Part shown: in pieces, positions 1-7,400 of the stretch
Layout of the letters: each line of letters starts with the position of its first letter
How positions within the stretch are numbered: position 1 is the first letter of the stretch
Assembly (NCBI GenBank): GCA_039190895.1
Contig: JBCCXY010000087.1
Coordinates: 1 to 17,428, forward strand
Direction of reading: 5' to 3'
Source: Ovoidimarina sp039190895
Lineage (GTDB): Bacteria; Pseudomonadota; Alphaproteobacteria; Rhodobacterales; Rhodobacteraceae
DNA length: 17,428 nt
Position numbers and translations under genes: made by a program
The notes under the pieces: model-generated
Told to the model about the DNA's origin: nothing
Seen by the model: the letters and a program-made list of their open reading frames with translations, nothing else
The model's database searches: none

Positions 1-1014
1 CACTTCCTCGCCTACAAGGGCGCACTGATGGTGAACGATGATGAGCTGTTCTCGTCCTTCAAGCGCCTCTCCGAACTCGGCGCGACGGCCCTTGTCCACG
101 CCGAAAACGGCGACGTGGTGGCCGAGATGACGGCGAAGCTGCTCGCCGAGGGCAATACCGGCCCCGAAGCGCACGCCTATTCCCGCCCCAGTCAGGTGGA
201 AGGCGAGGCGACGAACCGCGCGATCATGATCGCCGACATGGCGGGCGTGCCGCTGTATGTCGTGCACGTCTCCTGCGAGGAGGCGCATGAGGCCATCCGA
301 CGCGCCCGCCAGAACGGCAAGCGGGTGTGGGGGGAGCCGCTGATTCAGCACCTCACCCTCGACGAAAGCGAGTACTTCCACGACGATTGGGACCATGCCG
401 CACGCCGCGTGATGTCGCCACCCTTCCGGAACAAAAAGCATCAGGACAGCCTGTGGGCGGGCCTCATGTCCGGCAGCCTTAGCGTGGTCGCGACCGACCA
501 CTGTGCCTTCACGACGGAGCAGAAGCGGTCGGGCGTGGGCGACTTCTCGAAGATCCCCAACGGGACCGGTGGGTTGGAAGACCGGTTGCCAATGCTGTGG
601 ACCCACGGCGTCGCGACAGGCCGCCTGACCCCGAATGAATTCGTGGCGATCACCTCTACCAACATCGCAAAGATCCTGAACTGCTACCCGAAAAAGGGCG
701 CCGTTCTGGTGGGCGCAGACGCCGATCTGGTGGTCTGGGACCCGGAGAAGGAAAAGACGATCACCGCGGACGCCCAGCAATCGGCCATCGACTACAACGT
801 CTTCGAAGGCCACGCAGTGAAGGGTCTGCCCCGTTTCACCCTGACCCGCGGCCACGTCGCCATCCATGACGGCGAATTGCGTACGCAGGAGGGCCACGGC
901 GCGTTTGTTAAGCGCCCGCCCAACGCCACCGTCAACAAAGCGCTGTCGCAGTGGAAAGACCTGACCGCTCCGCGCCCAGTCCAGCGCACAGGCATTCCCG
1001 CGACAGGAGTGTAG
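1..1014 (+). CDS. hydA: Dihydropyrimidinase / D-hydantoinase, C-terminal part (5' end outside window)
   Basis: The frame is open from base 1, so the gene begins before the window; 337 residues to the TAG stop are visible out of about 480 usual for the family. The enzyme is a cytoplasmic amidohydrolase with a binuclear metal centre that reversibly opens the dihydrouracil/dihydrothymine (or hydantoin) ring, step two of reductive pyrimidine catabolism. Metal-site motifs are present: the AYK lysine expected to be carboxylated (bases 10-18), the histidine in VHAENGD (near base 97), the histidine in YVVHVSC (near base 265) and the aspartate in TDHCAF (near base 493). The family segments WGEPLIQHL, PNGTGGLEDRLP and VGADADLVVWDP follow in order. 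The next genes encode an importer on the same strand, which suggests uptake of the substrate or a precursor. The family is very secure; dihydropyrimidinase rather than hydantoinase is inferred from context. Confidence 0.95.
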   Translation, partial: HFLAYKGALMVNDDELFSSFKRLSELGATALVHAENGDVVAEMTAKLLAEGNTGPEAHAYSRPSQVEGEATNRAIMIADMAGVPLYVVHVSCEEAHEAIRRARQNGKRVWGEPLIQHLTLDESEYFHDDWDHAARRVMSPPFRNKKHQDSLWAGLMSGSLSVVATDHCAFTTEQKRSGVGDFSKIPNGTGGLEDRLPMLWTHGVATGRLTPNEFVAITSTNIAKILNCYPKKGAVLVGADADLVVWDPEKEKTITADAQQSAIDYNVFEGHAVKGLPRFTLTRGHVAIHDGELRTQEGHGAFVKRPPNATVNKALSQWKDLTAPRPVQRTGIPATGV

Positions 1015-1054
1015 TGTTGCGCCGGACTATCTTGGGAGGGCCGAGCATGCGCCT

Positions 1055-1216
1055 GCGCGGAATCAAGGCCGTAGGCCGCCGCGCATCGCCGGGCCCACCC
1101 GAGGCCCGGCGATACGGTTGGGTCACCGCATCGCTCAACACTATGGCGGACCGGCACGATAAAGCGCGACGAACCAAGGTCGGATCGCCGGCCCTGGGCC
1201 TGTCAATGCGCGGCTT
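1055..1216 (+). repeat. Intergenic structured repeat, copy 1
   Basis: One of four related elements in this window, 162 bp. The left end, GCGCGGAATCAAGGCC, then GTA, then GGCCGCCGCGC, forms a hairpin (GCGCGG/CCGCGC outside, GGCC/GGCC inside). The following arm, ATCGCCGGGCCC...GGCCCGGCGAT, is imperfectly complementary to the right arm ATCGCCGGCCCTGGGCC at 1184-1200. The centre (CACCGCATCGCTC, then ATGGCGGACCGGCACGATAAA) resembles copy 3 more than copies 2 and 4. Unlike the other copies it separates two genes in the same direction (hydA and the ABC ATPase) and ends 21 bp before the ATPase start, so the importer's promoter must lie in or beside the repeat. Confidence 0.85.
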
Positions 1217-1237
1217 CGCACACGAGACCTTGGACAG

Positions 1238-2017
1238 ATGACCACCCCCGTCATCTCCGCCAGGAACCTGTCGCTAACTTTCCAGACCAATGACGGCCCA
1301 GTCCACGCCCTCAGCGACGTGTCGCTCGACATCCACAAGGGCGAGTTCGTCTCCTTCATCGGCCCCTCCGGCTGTGGCAAAACCACGTTCCTGCGCGTGA
1401 TGGCCGATCTCGAAACCCCCACCGGCGGCGAGATCACCGTTAACGGCACCTCCCCCAGCGAGGCCCGCCTCGCCCGCGCCTATGGCTATGTCTTCCAGGC
1501 GGCGGGCCTCTATCCTTGGCGGACTATCGGCGGCAACATCCGCCTCCCGCTGGAGATCATGGGCTACAGTAAGGCCGATCAAGCGCAACGAGTCGAGCAT
1601 GTGCTGTCGATGGTGGACCTCGCGGGCTTCGAAAACAAGTTCCCCTGGCAGCTCTCGGGCGGCATGCAACAACGGGCAAGCATCGCCCGAGCGCTCGCCT
1701 TCGACGCCGACATCCTGCTTATGGACGAACCCTTCGGCGCCCTGGATGAGATCGTGCGCGATCACCTCAACGAACGACTGCTGGCGCTGTGGGCGAAAAC
1801 CGAAAAGACCATCGGCTTTGTCACCCACTCGATCCCCGAGGCGGTGTTCCTGTCCACCAAGATCGTCGTCATGTCCCCCCGCCCGGGCCGTGTGACCGAC
1901 GTCATCGACAGCCCCTTGCCCCGCGAGCGCCCGCTGGAAATCCGCGACACGCCAGATTTCTTAGACGTCGCCCACCGCGTGCGCGAGGGGCTAAGGGCCG
2001 GGCACAGCTATGACTAG
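1238..2017 (+). CDS. ABC transporter ATP-binding protein (TauB/SsuB-like; putative pyrimidine-related importer)
   Basis: A 259-residue nucleotide-binding subunit of a nitrate/sulfonate/THI5-type importer; it hydrolyses ATP at the inner face of the membrane. Walker A is GPSGCGKTT (residues 42-50), followed by a Q-loop in GYVFQAAGLYPWRT, the signature LSGGMQQRASIARA, Walker B with D-loop ILLMDEPFGALD, and the H-loop in FVTHSIPEAVFLS. The C-terminal RPGRV segment is typical of this subfamily. The ATG at 1238 has only a weak ribosome site (GGACAG), but no upstream start in this frame looks better. The stop overlaps the next gene by 8 bp (2010-2017), so translational coupling is likely. The family is certain; a pyrimidine or hydantoin substrate is inferred from the adjacent hydA and the THI5-like binding protein. 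Confidence 0.93.
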   Translation: MTTPVISARNLSLTFQTNDGPVHALSDVSLDIHKGEFVSFIGPSGCGKTTFLRVMADLETPTGGEITVNGTSPSEARLARAYGYVFQAAGLYPWRTIGGNIRLPLEIMGYSKADQAQRVEHVLSMVDLAGFENKFPWQLSGGMQQRASIARALAFDADILLMDEPFGALDEIVRDHLNERLLALWAKTEKTIGFVTHSIPEAVFLSTKIVVMSPRPGRVTDVIDSPLPRERPLEIRDTPDFLDVAHRVREGLRAGHSYD

Positions 2018-2945
2018 GGGCCTCGCCCCCATCCTGACGGTGCTGGTGGCACTGGTGGCGATCTGGTGGCTCGCTGTCGCGCCAATGAACATCCGCCCCG
2101 CTTTGGACATCGCCGAGCGTGGCGGCGCTGAAGTGACGCCGACAGGGTCCGTCGAACGCCGCGACGTCTCTGTCTGGCGGCTGATGATGAACAACCCAAG
2201 CCACGTTTCCGGCGGTTACTCGCTGGAGCGCCCCCGCCTGCCCACGCCCACCCAAGTCGGGCAGGAGATTTGGAAAACCACCGGCGCCATGGTTCTGCGC
2301 GGCCGCGCATGGTCGAAGCGCTCGCTGATCTACCACGGGTGGATCACGCTGCAGTCCACGTTCTGGGGCTTCCTGCTGGGCACCACACTGGGCATCCTCG
2401 GCGCGGTCGCCATCGTCTATAGCCGCGTCGCGGACATGAGCCTCTTGCCCTGGGCCATCATCAGCCAGACCATCCCAATCGTCGCCCTCGCGCCAATGAT
2501 CATCGTCCTGTCCAACCAGGTCGGCATCGAGGGCCGCACCGTCCCCAAAGCCATCATCTCCGCCTACCTCTGCTATTTCCCGGTGCTGGTGAGCATGGTC
2601 AAAGGCCTCCGCTCCCCAGCCGTCTCGCAGCTCGATCTTCTGAAAACCTATAACGCCGGGGGCGCGCAGAGCTTCTTCAAACTCCGCCTTCCCGCAAGCG
2701 TGCCGTATCTCTTCACCGCCCTAAAAGTCGGCATCGCCGCGGCCCTTGTCGGCACCATCGTCGGCGAACTCCCGACCGGAGCGATCAGCGGCCTCGGCGC
2801 CCGCATCCTCATCGGCGACCAGTTCGGCACCCCGCTCGCCATCTGGTCGGCCCTGTTCTGCGCCGCGATCCTGGCCGGGGCACTCGTCACCCTCCTCGAC
2901 ATCACCCAACGCCTGACTCTGCGCCGCATGGGGTTCCGGTCATGA
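2010..2945 (+). CDS. ABC transporter permease 1 of the putative pyrimidine-related importer
   Basis: A 311-residue inner-membrane subunit of the BPD_transp_1 / SsuC-TauC type. One hydrophobic helix at residues 7-28 is followed by a long polar segment (about 30-105) containing LPTPTQVGQEIW, then the multi-helix permease core from about residue 112. The cytoplasmic EAA-like coupling loop is visible as FFKLRLPASVPYLFTALKVG, followed by the helix around VGTIVGELPTG. It is longer than the usual 250-270 residues because of the N-terminal extension. Its start overlaps the ATPase gene by 8 bp and its stop overlaps permease 2 by 4 bp (ATGA), so the three are co-translated. It probably forms a heterodimeric channel with permease 2. 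Confidence 0.92.
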   Translation: MTRGLAPILTVLVALVAIWWLAVAPMNIRPALDIAERGGAEVTPTGSVERRDVSVWRLMMNNPSHVSGGYSLERPRLPTPTQVGQEIWKTTGAMVLRGRAWSKRSLIYHGWITLQSTFWGFLLGTTLGILGAVAIVYSRVADMSLLPWAIISQTIPIVALAPMIIVLSNQVGIEGRTVPKAIISAYLCYFPVLVSMVKGLRSPAVSQLDLLKTYNAGGAQSFFKLRLPASVPYLFTALKVGIAAALVGTIVGELPTGAISGLGARILIGDQFGTPLAIWSALFCAAILAGALVTLLDITQRLTLRRMGFRS

Positions 2946-3787
2946 CATGGATCGCCGCCGCCCTCGCTTTCTGGGCCCTTGCGTGGTTCGCCAACGTGCG
3001 CCTCGCAAATTCCGCCATTTCGCATACGCTCGCGGTGCGCATCGCTATACCGCTGATCTTTGGCCTGACTCTGCTAGTTCTGTGGGAGGGGTTGGTCCGC
3101 GGCCTCAGCGTCAGCCCGGTCATCCTACCGGCCCCGAGCCAGATCATGACTGTCTTCGCCGCCTCGACCGATATCCTCTGGATCGACTTCGTTCAGACCG
3201 TGATCAAAGGCGCCCTGCGCGGCTTCCTGATCGGCGCCATCGCCGCCTTCGTTGCCGCGATCCTCATCGACCGCAGCCCGTTCCTGACCCGAGGTCTCCT
3301 GCCCATCGGCAACTTCGTCGCCGCCCTCCCCATCGTGGGCATCGCCCCGATCCTCGTGAACTGGTTCGGCTTCGACTGGCAGTCAAAAGCCGCCGTCGTC
3401 GTAGTGATGGTCTTCTTCCCGATCCTCGTGAACACCGTGCAGGGCCTGCGCGAGACCGAATCCATGCAACGCGACCTGATGCAGACCTACGCCGCAAGCT
3501 ACCTTCAGACGCTGCTGAAACTGCGCCTCCCCGCCGCGATGCCATTCATCTTCAACGGGCTCAAGATCGCGACGACGCTTGCCCTGATCGGCGCCATTGT
3601 CGCCGAATACTTCGGCTCTCCTACCCGAGGCATGGGGTTTCGCATCTCCACTGGCGTGGGTAGCCTTGCGATCGATCTGGTCTGGGCCGAGATCTTTGTC
3701 TCGGCCCTCGTCGGCAGCGCCTTCTACGGCATTGTCGCGTGGACCGAGAAACGGGTGACCTTCTGGCACCCATCACAGAGAGGGTGA
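2942..3787 (+). CDS. ABC transporter permease 2 of the putative pyrimidine-related importer
   Basis: A 281-residue inner-membrane permease of the same family as its neighbour, with hydrophobic helices at about 2-17 and 33-52 and a core from about residue 80. The family segment SVSPVILPAPSQIM precedes the core. The coupling loop LLKLRLPAAMPFIFNGLKIA parallels the equivalent loop of permease 1, which indicates paralogous half-channels. VAEYFGSPTRGMGFRI matches the conserved C-terminal region. The ATGA overlap with the upstream gene indicates coupling. A 34-bp gap separates it from the binding-protein gene, which has its own ribosome site. Confidence 0.92.
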   Translation: MTWIAAALAFWALAWFANVRLANSAISHTLAVRIAIPLIFGLTLLVLWEGLVRGLSVSPVILPAPSQIMTVFAASTDILWIDFVQTVIKGALRGFLIGAIAAFVAAILIDRSPFLTRGLLPIGNFVAALPIVGIAPILVNWFGFDWQSKAAVVVVMVFFPILVNTVQGLRETESMQRDLMQTYAASYLQTLLKLRLPAAMPFIFNGLKIATTLALIGAIVAEYFGSPTRGMGFRISTGVGSLAIDLVWAEIFVSALVGSAFYGIVAWTEKRVTFWHPSQRG

Positions 3788-3821
3788 TGAACACCCCAAA
3801 ACAACAACAGAGGACCTTGAA

Positions 3822-4811
3822 ATGAAACTGATGCAATCCACACTCGGCGCCGCGGCGCTCTCGCTTCTGGCGGGCGGCGCGTTTGCGGCCGACGACGTCA
3901 CGCTGCAACTGAAATGGGTAACGCAGGCCCAATTCGCGGGCTACTATGTGGCCCTGGAGAACGGGTACTACGAGGAAGAAGACCTCAACGTCACGATCAA
4001 GCCGGGCGGCCCCGACATCGCGCCGACGCAAGTGCTCGCCGGGGGTGGCGCCGACGTGACGGTGGAGTGGATGCCGGCCGCTTTGGCGGCCCGCGAGAAG
4101 GGGCTGCCGATGGTCAACATCGCCCAGCCGTTCAAGTCGTCGGGCATGATGCTCACCTGCCGCAAGGACTCGGGCGTCGCCACCACGGATGACTTCGCAG
4201 GCAAGACGCTGGGCGTCTGGTTCTTCGGCAACGAATTCCCTTTCCTAAGCTGGATGTCGCAACTTGGCATACCGACCGAAGGCGGTGCGGACGGTGTCGA
4301 AGTGCTCAAGCAGGGCTTCAATGTCGATCCGATCCTGAACGGTCAGGCGGCCTGCGTGTCGACCATGACCTATAACGAATACTGGCAGGTGATCGACGCA
4401 GGCCTCACGCCCGACGACCTAGTGACCTTCAAGTACGAGGATCAGGGCGTCGCCACGCTGGAAGACGGCCTGTATGTGCTGGAAGAGAATCTCTCCGACC
4501 CGGCCTTCGAGGACAAGATGGTCCGGTTTGTGCGGGCCTCGATGAAGGGCTGGAAGTGGGCTGAAGAGAACCCGGAAGAGGCCGCGCTAATCGTGCTGGA
4601 CTACGACGAAACCGGTGCCCAGACCGAAGCGCACCAGGTCCGCATGATGGGCGAGATTGCCAAGCTGACCGCAGGCTCCAACGGGGCGCTGGTTGAAGCT
4701 GACTTCCAGCGGACGGTCGACAGCCTGCTTGCCGGTGGGTCGGACCCGGTGATTACCAAACAGCCGGAGGGTGCGTGGACCCACGCCATCACCGACAAAG
4801 CCCTGAACTAA
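3822..4811 (+). CDS. Periplasmic substrate-binding protein, NMT1/THI5-like, of the putative pyrimidine-related importer
   Basis: A 329-residue secreted protein. The signal peptide MKLMQSTLGAAALSLLAGG continues to a predicted cut after AFA (about residue 22). The mature protein starts ADDVTLQLKWVTQAQFAGYY, the THI5/NMT1 opening shared by proteins that bind hydroxymethylpyrimidine-type and related ligands. VALENGYYEEEDLNVTIKPGG and LAGGGADVTVEWMPAAL are further family blocks. The ribosome site AGAGGA (3809-3814) sits eight bases before the ATG. With the ATPase and permeases just upstream it completes an importer. Linkage to dihydropyrimidinase suggests a pyrimidine or related N-heterocycle ligand; this is inference, since the family also includes nitrate, sulfonate and riboflavin-type binders. 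Confidence 0.92.
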   Translation: MKLMQSTLGAAALSLLAGGAFAADDVTLQLKWVTQAQFAGYYVALENGYYEEEDLNVTIKPGGPDIAPTQVLAGGGADVTVEWMPAALAAREKGLPMVNIAQPFKSSGMMLTCRKDSGVATTDDFAGKTLGVWFFGNEFPFLSWMSQLGIPTEGGADGVEVLKQGFNVDPILNGQAACVSTMTYNEYWQVIDAGLTPDDLVTFKYEDQGVATLEDGLYVLEENLSDPAFEDKMVRFVRASMKGWKWAEENPEEAALIVLDYDETGAQTEAHQVRMMGEIAKLTAGSNGALVEADFQRTVDSLLAGGSDPVITKQPEGAWTHAITDKALN

Positions 4812-4820
4812 GACCGACTT

Positions 4821-4842
4821 GGCCCCGGTTCGCGCCGGGGCC
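4821..4842 (+). other. GC hairpin after the binding-protein gene
   Basis: A perfect 8-bp stem, GGCCCCGG (4821-4828) with CCGGGGCC (4835-4842), closes a six-base loop, 9 bases after the stop codon. No T-run follows, so it is unlikely to be a strong intrinsic terminator. It is better read as a 3' mRNA-stabilising or attenuating stem between a highly needed binding protein and the DUF1330 gene. Confidence 0.6.
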
Positions 4843-4860
4843 ACCAAAACGAGGTGACAC

Positions 4861-5148
4861 ATGCCGAAAGCCTATTGGGTAGCCCACGTCACGGTGACCG
4901 ATCCCGACCGCTACAAGCTTTACGCGGAAGGCACGAAGGAGCCGTTCGAGAAATACGGCGCCAAGGTCCTCGCACGTGGCGGCGAGCACCAGTCGCTGGA
5001 AGGGTTCGACTATCCCCGCAACGTGGTGGTGGAGTTCCCCGACATGGAAACCGCCCGCGCCTGCTTCGCCTCCCATGAATACCAGGCCGCGAAAGAGCAC
5101 CGGATCGGCGCGGGCGACGTGAACATCACGATCGTTGAGGGCGTGTAA
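4861..5148 (+). CDS. DUF1330 family small protein
   Basis: A 95-residue soluble protein. The opening KAYWVAHVTVTDPDRYKLYAEG, the KYGAKVLARGG block and the RNVVVEFPDMETARACFASHEY block are typical of the DUF1330 dimeric alpha/beta-barrel (ferredoxin-like) fold. The function of the family is unknown and no catalytic residues can be assigned. A strong ribosome site, GAGGTG (4851-4856), precedes the ATG by four bases. It is the last gene of the hydA-importer run, behind a GC hairpin and 49 bp after the binding-protein stop, so it may be co-transcribed and work on the same substrate. That link is conjecture. Confidence 0.88.
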   Translation: MPKAYWVAHVTVTDPDRYKLYAEGTKEPFEKYGAKVLARGGEHQSLEGFDYPRNVVVEFPDMETARACFASHEYQAAKEHRIGAGDVNITIVEGV

Positions 5149-5168
5149 GCGAGCCACCGCTGTTTTCG

Positions 5169-5334
5169 GCGCGGAATCAAGGCCGAAGGCCGCCGCGCCA
5201 TCGACGGGCCCTCCCCAGGACCGGCGATACGTCTCAGGTATCGCGTCATTTAGATCGAGTGCGGTACGAGCACCATCAACCGCGCTGAACAAGAGTCGGG
5301 ATCGCCGGTCCAGGGCCCGTCAATGACGCGGCTC
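5169..5334 (+). repeat. Intergenic structured repeat, copy 2
   Basis: A 166-bp copy filling the convergent gap between the DUF1330 gene and xylA; its right end stops 6 bp before the xylA stop codon. The left hairpin is GCGCGG-AATCAA-GGCC-GAA-GGCC-G-CCGCGC. The left arm GGACCGGCGAT is a perfect complement of the right arm ATCGCCGGTCC (5310-5320). The first 68 bases differ from copy 4 (reverse strand) at only three positions by eye. Folding could act as a bidirectional terminator here. Confidence 0.88.
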
Positions 5335-5340
5335 AGCGCT

Positions 5341-6615
5341 CTAGCAGAACCGGTTCACGTAGTTCTCTAAAGCCTCCTGCCGACCCGACAACGGCGCCGG
5401 GTTGACGCCTTCGTCCAGCACTCTCTGGCTGATCTTCTCCAAATCGCTGTCCAGCATCGCCCGCGCCGTCGGGGTGCTCCACCCCTTGTACCGGTCCGCC
5501 AGCGCCTTCTCCAAACCGCCGTCCTCAATCATCGCTGCCGCCGCTTTCAAGCCGCGTGCACAGACGTCCATCCCGCCCGCATGCCCGGCAATCAAGTCCG
5601 ACGCGTCAATCGACTGCCGCCGCAGTTTGGCATCAAAGTTCGTGCCCCCAACGCCGAGCCCGCCGCCCTTCAGGATGTGATAATAGGCAAGCGCAACCTC
5701 GGGCACGTTGTTCGGGAACTGGTCCGTGTCCCAGCCCGACTGATAGTCGTTCCGGTTCATGTCAATCGATCCCAGCATCCCCTCTGCGGACGCGACGGCA
5801 ATCTCATGCTCGAACGAATGGCCCGCAAGGATCGCATGCCCCTGCTCCAGATTCAGCTTCACCTCATTCTCCAGCCCGTACTTCCGCAGGAACCCGATGC
5901 AGGTCGCCGCGTCGTAATCGTACTGGTGCTTGGACGGTTCCTGCGGCTTCGGCTCCACCAGGATCTGCCCCTTGAAGCCGATCTTGTGCTTGTACTCGAC
6001 CACCATCGACAGGAACCGGCCCATGTGATCCAGCTCTTGCCCAATATCGGTGTTCAGAAGCGTCTCGTACCCCTCACGACCACCCCACAGCACATAGTTT
6101 GCGCCACCCAGCTTGTGCGTCGCATCAATGCAGGACTTCACGGTCGCTGCCGCAAACGCAAAAACATCCGGGTCCGGGTTTGTCGACGCCCCCGCCATCC
6201 ATCGCCGGTGGCTGAACATGTTCGCCGTGCCCCACAGCAAGCCGACACCCGACGCCTCCATCTTTTCACCGATGTAGTCGGTGATCTCGTTCAGCGTCCG
6301 CAGGTTGTCCGCAAAGTTCCCCTGCTCGGGCCGGATGTCTGCATCATGCCAACAGAAGAACGGCACGCCCAAAAGCTCAAGCATCTCGAACGCCACATCA
6401 GCCTTCAGTTTCGCCCGGCCCATGTCGTCCTGCGGATGCCACGGACGCTCAAACGTCGCTCCGCCGAACGGGTCGTGCCCTTCCCACGCAAAGCTGTGCC
6501 ACCAGGCGACCGCAAACCGCAGGTGGTCCTTCATCGGCTTGCCCAGCACAAGCTCATCCGGCTTGTAGTGGTCGAACTGCGCCGGTTCGACGCCATCAAA
6601 GAAGCCGGTTGCCAT
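5341..6615 (-). CDS. xylA: Xylose isomerase
   Basis: A 424-residue cytoplasmic enzyme that interconverts D-xylose and D-xylulose using two divalent metals. The catalytic pair is H90 and D93 in FFCWHDADIRPE, which aligns with the known His101/Asp104 of the E. coli enzyme, so the N-terminus is about 11 residues shorter. Metal and substrate blocks are present as VEPKPQEPSKHQYDYD, LNLEQGHAILAGHSFEHE and SIDMNRNDYQSGWDTDQFP. AWWHSFAWEGHDPFG matches the conserved N-terminal region. The ATG at 6615-6613 overlaps the xylG stop by one base (TGATG) and has GAGGAA ahead of it within the end of xylG. It is the last gene of the xylFHGA operon. No xylulokinase gene is present in the window. Confidence 0.97.
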   Translation of the reverse strand: MATGFFDGVEPAQFDHYKPDELVLGKPMKDHLRFAVAWWHSFAWEGHDPFGGATFERPWHPQDDMGRAKLKADVAFEMLELLGVPFFCWHDADIRPEQGNFADNLRTLNEITDYIGEKMEASGVGLLWGTANMFSHRRWMAGASTNPDPDVFAFAAATVKSCIDATHKLGGANYVLWGGREGYETLLNTDIGQELDHMGRFLSMVVEYKHKIGFKGQILVEPKPQEPSKHQYDYDAATCIGFLRKYGLENEVKLNLEQGHAILAGHSFEHEIAVASAEGMLGSIDMNRNDYQSGWDTDQFPNNVPEVALAYYHILKGGGLGVGGTNFDAKLRRQSIDASDLIAGHAGGMDVCARGLKAAAAMIEDGGLEKALADRYKGWSTPTARAMLDSDLEKISQRVLDEGVNPAPLSGRQEALENYVNRFC

Positions 6616-7400
6616 CAGGTTTCCTCACGTTCCATCGGGTTCTTACCGAGGATTATCATCGACAAGAGGTCGTCGTCGGTCACATCGGTGATATCGACCG
6701 TTCCGACAAGCCGCCCATTCTTCATGACACTCGCCCGGTCGCACAACTCCATCACCGAATGCACATCGTGGTCGATTAGAAAGATCCCGATCCCCTGCGC
6801 CTTCAGCTGCTGGATCAAGTCGGCCACCATCTGAGTCTCATGCGGCCCCAGCGCGGCAGTCGGTTCGTCCATGATCAGGATGCGCGCGTTGAAATAGACA
6901 GCGCGGGCAATCGCCACCGACTGCCGCTGGCCGCCGGACAGGGCTGACACCGGCTCGTTGAACTTCTGAAAGTTCGGGTTCAGCCGCCCCATTATCTGAC
7001 GGCACTCCGCTTCCATCGCGGCGTCGTTGACGAGGCCTACGGGCGTCACCAACTCCCGCCCCAGAAACAGGTTAGAGGCCGCATCAAGGTTATCCGCCAG
7101 CGCGAGCGTCTGATAGATCGTCTCGATATTATTCGCCCGCGCGTCCCGAGGGTTGCCAATCTCAACAGGCGTCCCGTTGATCCGGATTTCGCCCTCATCC
7201 TTCTGATACGCGCCAGACAACACCTTGATCAGCGTAGACTTTCCGGCGCCGTTGTGGCCCAGCAGGCCAACGACCTCGCCCGGATACAGATCGACCGAGA
7301 CGTCGTCGACCGCCTTGATCCCGCCGAACGAGATCGAGATGTTCCGCATCTCGACCAGCGGCGCCGCACCAGATGCTCTGAGTTCCCGTGCCGATGTCAT
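6615..7400 (-). CDS. xylG: Xylose ABC transporter ATP-binding protein
   Basis: A 261-residue single-domain sugar ATPase, not the tandem two-domain form (about 500 residues) of E. coli XylG; it resembles the FrcA type seen in alphaproteobacteria. Walker A is GHNGAGKST (48-56), the signature is ALSGGQRQSVAIARA and Walker B is ILIMDEPTAALG. The H-loop reads LIDHDVHSV. Two adjacent starts exist: GTG at 7403 and ATG at 7400. The ATG is preferred, giving a one-base TGATG overlap with the xylH stop; the GTG would give a four-base overlap. It powers import through XylH of sugar captured by XylF. Confidence 0.93.
   Translation of the reverse strand: MTSARELRASGAAPLVEMRNISISFGGIKAVDDVSVDLYPGEVVGLLGHNGAGKSTLIKVLSGAYQKDEGEIRINGTPVEIGNPRDARANNIETIYQTLALADNLDAASNLFLGRELVTPVGLVNDAAMEAECRQIMGRLNPNFQKFNEPVSALSGGQRQSVAIARAVYFNARILIMDEPTAALGPHETQMVADLIQQLKAQGIGIFLIDHDVHSVMELCDRASVMKNGRLVGTVDITDVTDDDLLSMIILGKNPMEREET

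Noticed and set aside
1055..1216. Repeat copies as CRISPR repeats, tRNA-derived elements or insertion-sequence remnants
   Set aside because: Copies are kilobases apart with no regular spacers, show no cloverleaf or anticodon arm, and carry no transposase fragment or evident target-site duplication that I could confirm by eye.
4789..5292. A 167-residue minus-strand frame with the peptide ETYRRSWGGPVDGAAAFGLDSA, echoed by frames at 932-1177, 12767-13450 and 16274-16513
   Set aside because: The recurring peptide is the translation of the intergenic repeat, not a conserved protein. The frames run on as antisense of real genes, have different flanks and lack ribosome sites.
5581..6834. A 417-codon plus-strand frame opposite xylA and the end of xylG
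   Set aside because: It is the antisense of two securely identified genes, with an Arg/His/Pro-rich composition typical of shadow frames in GC-rich DNA.
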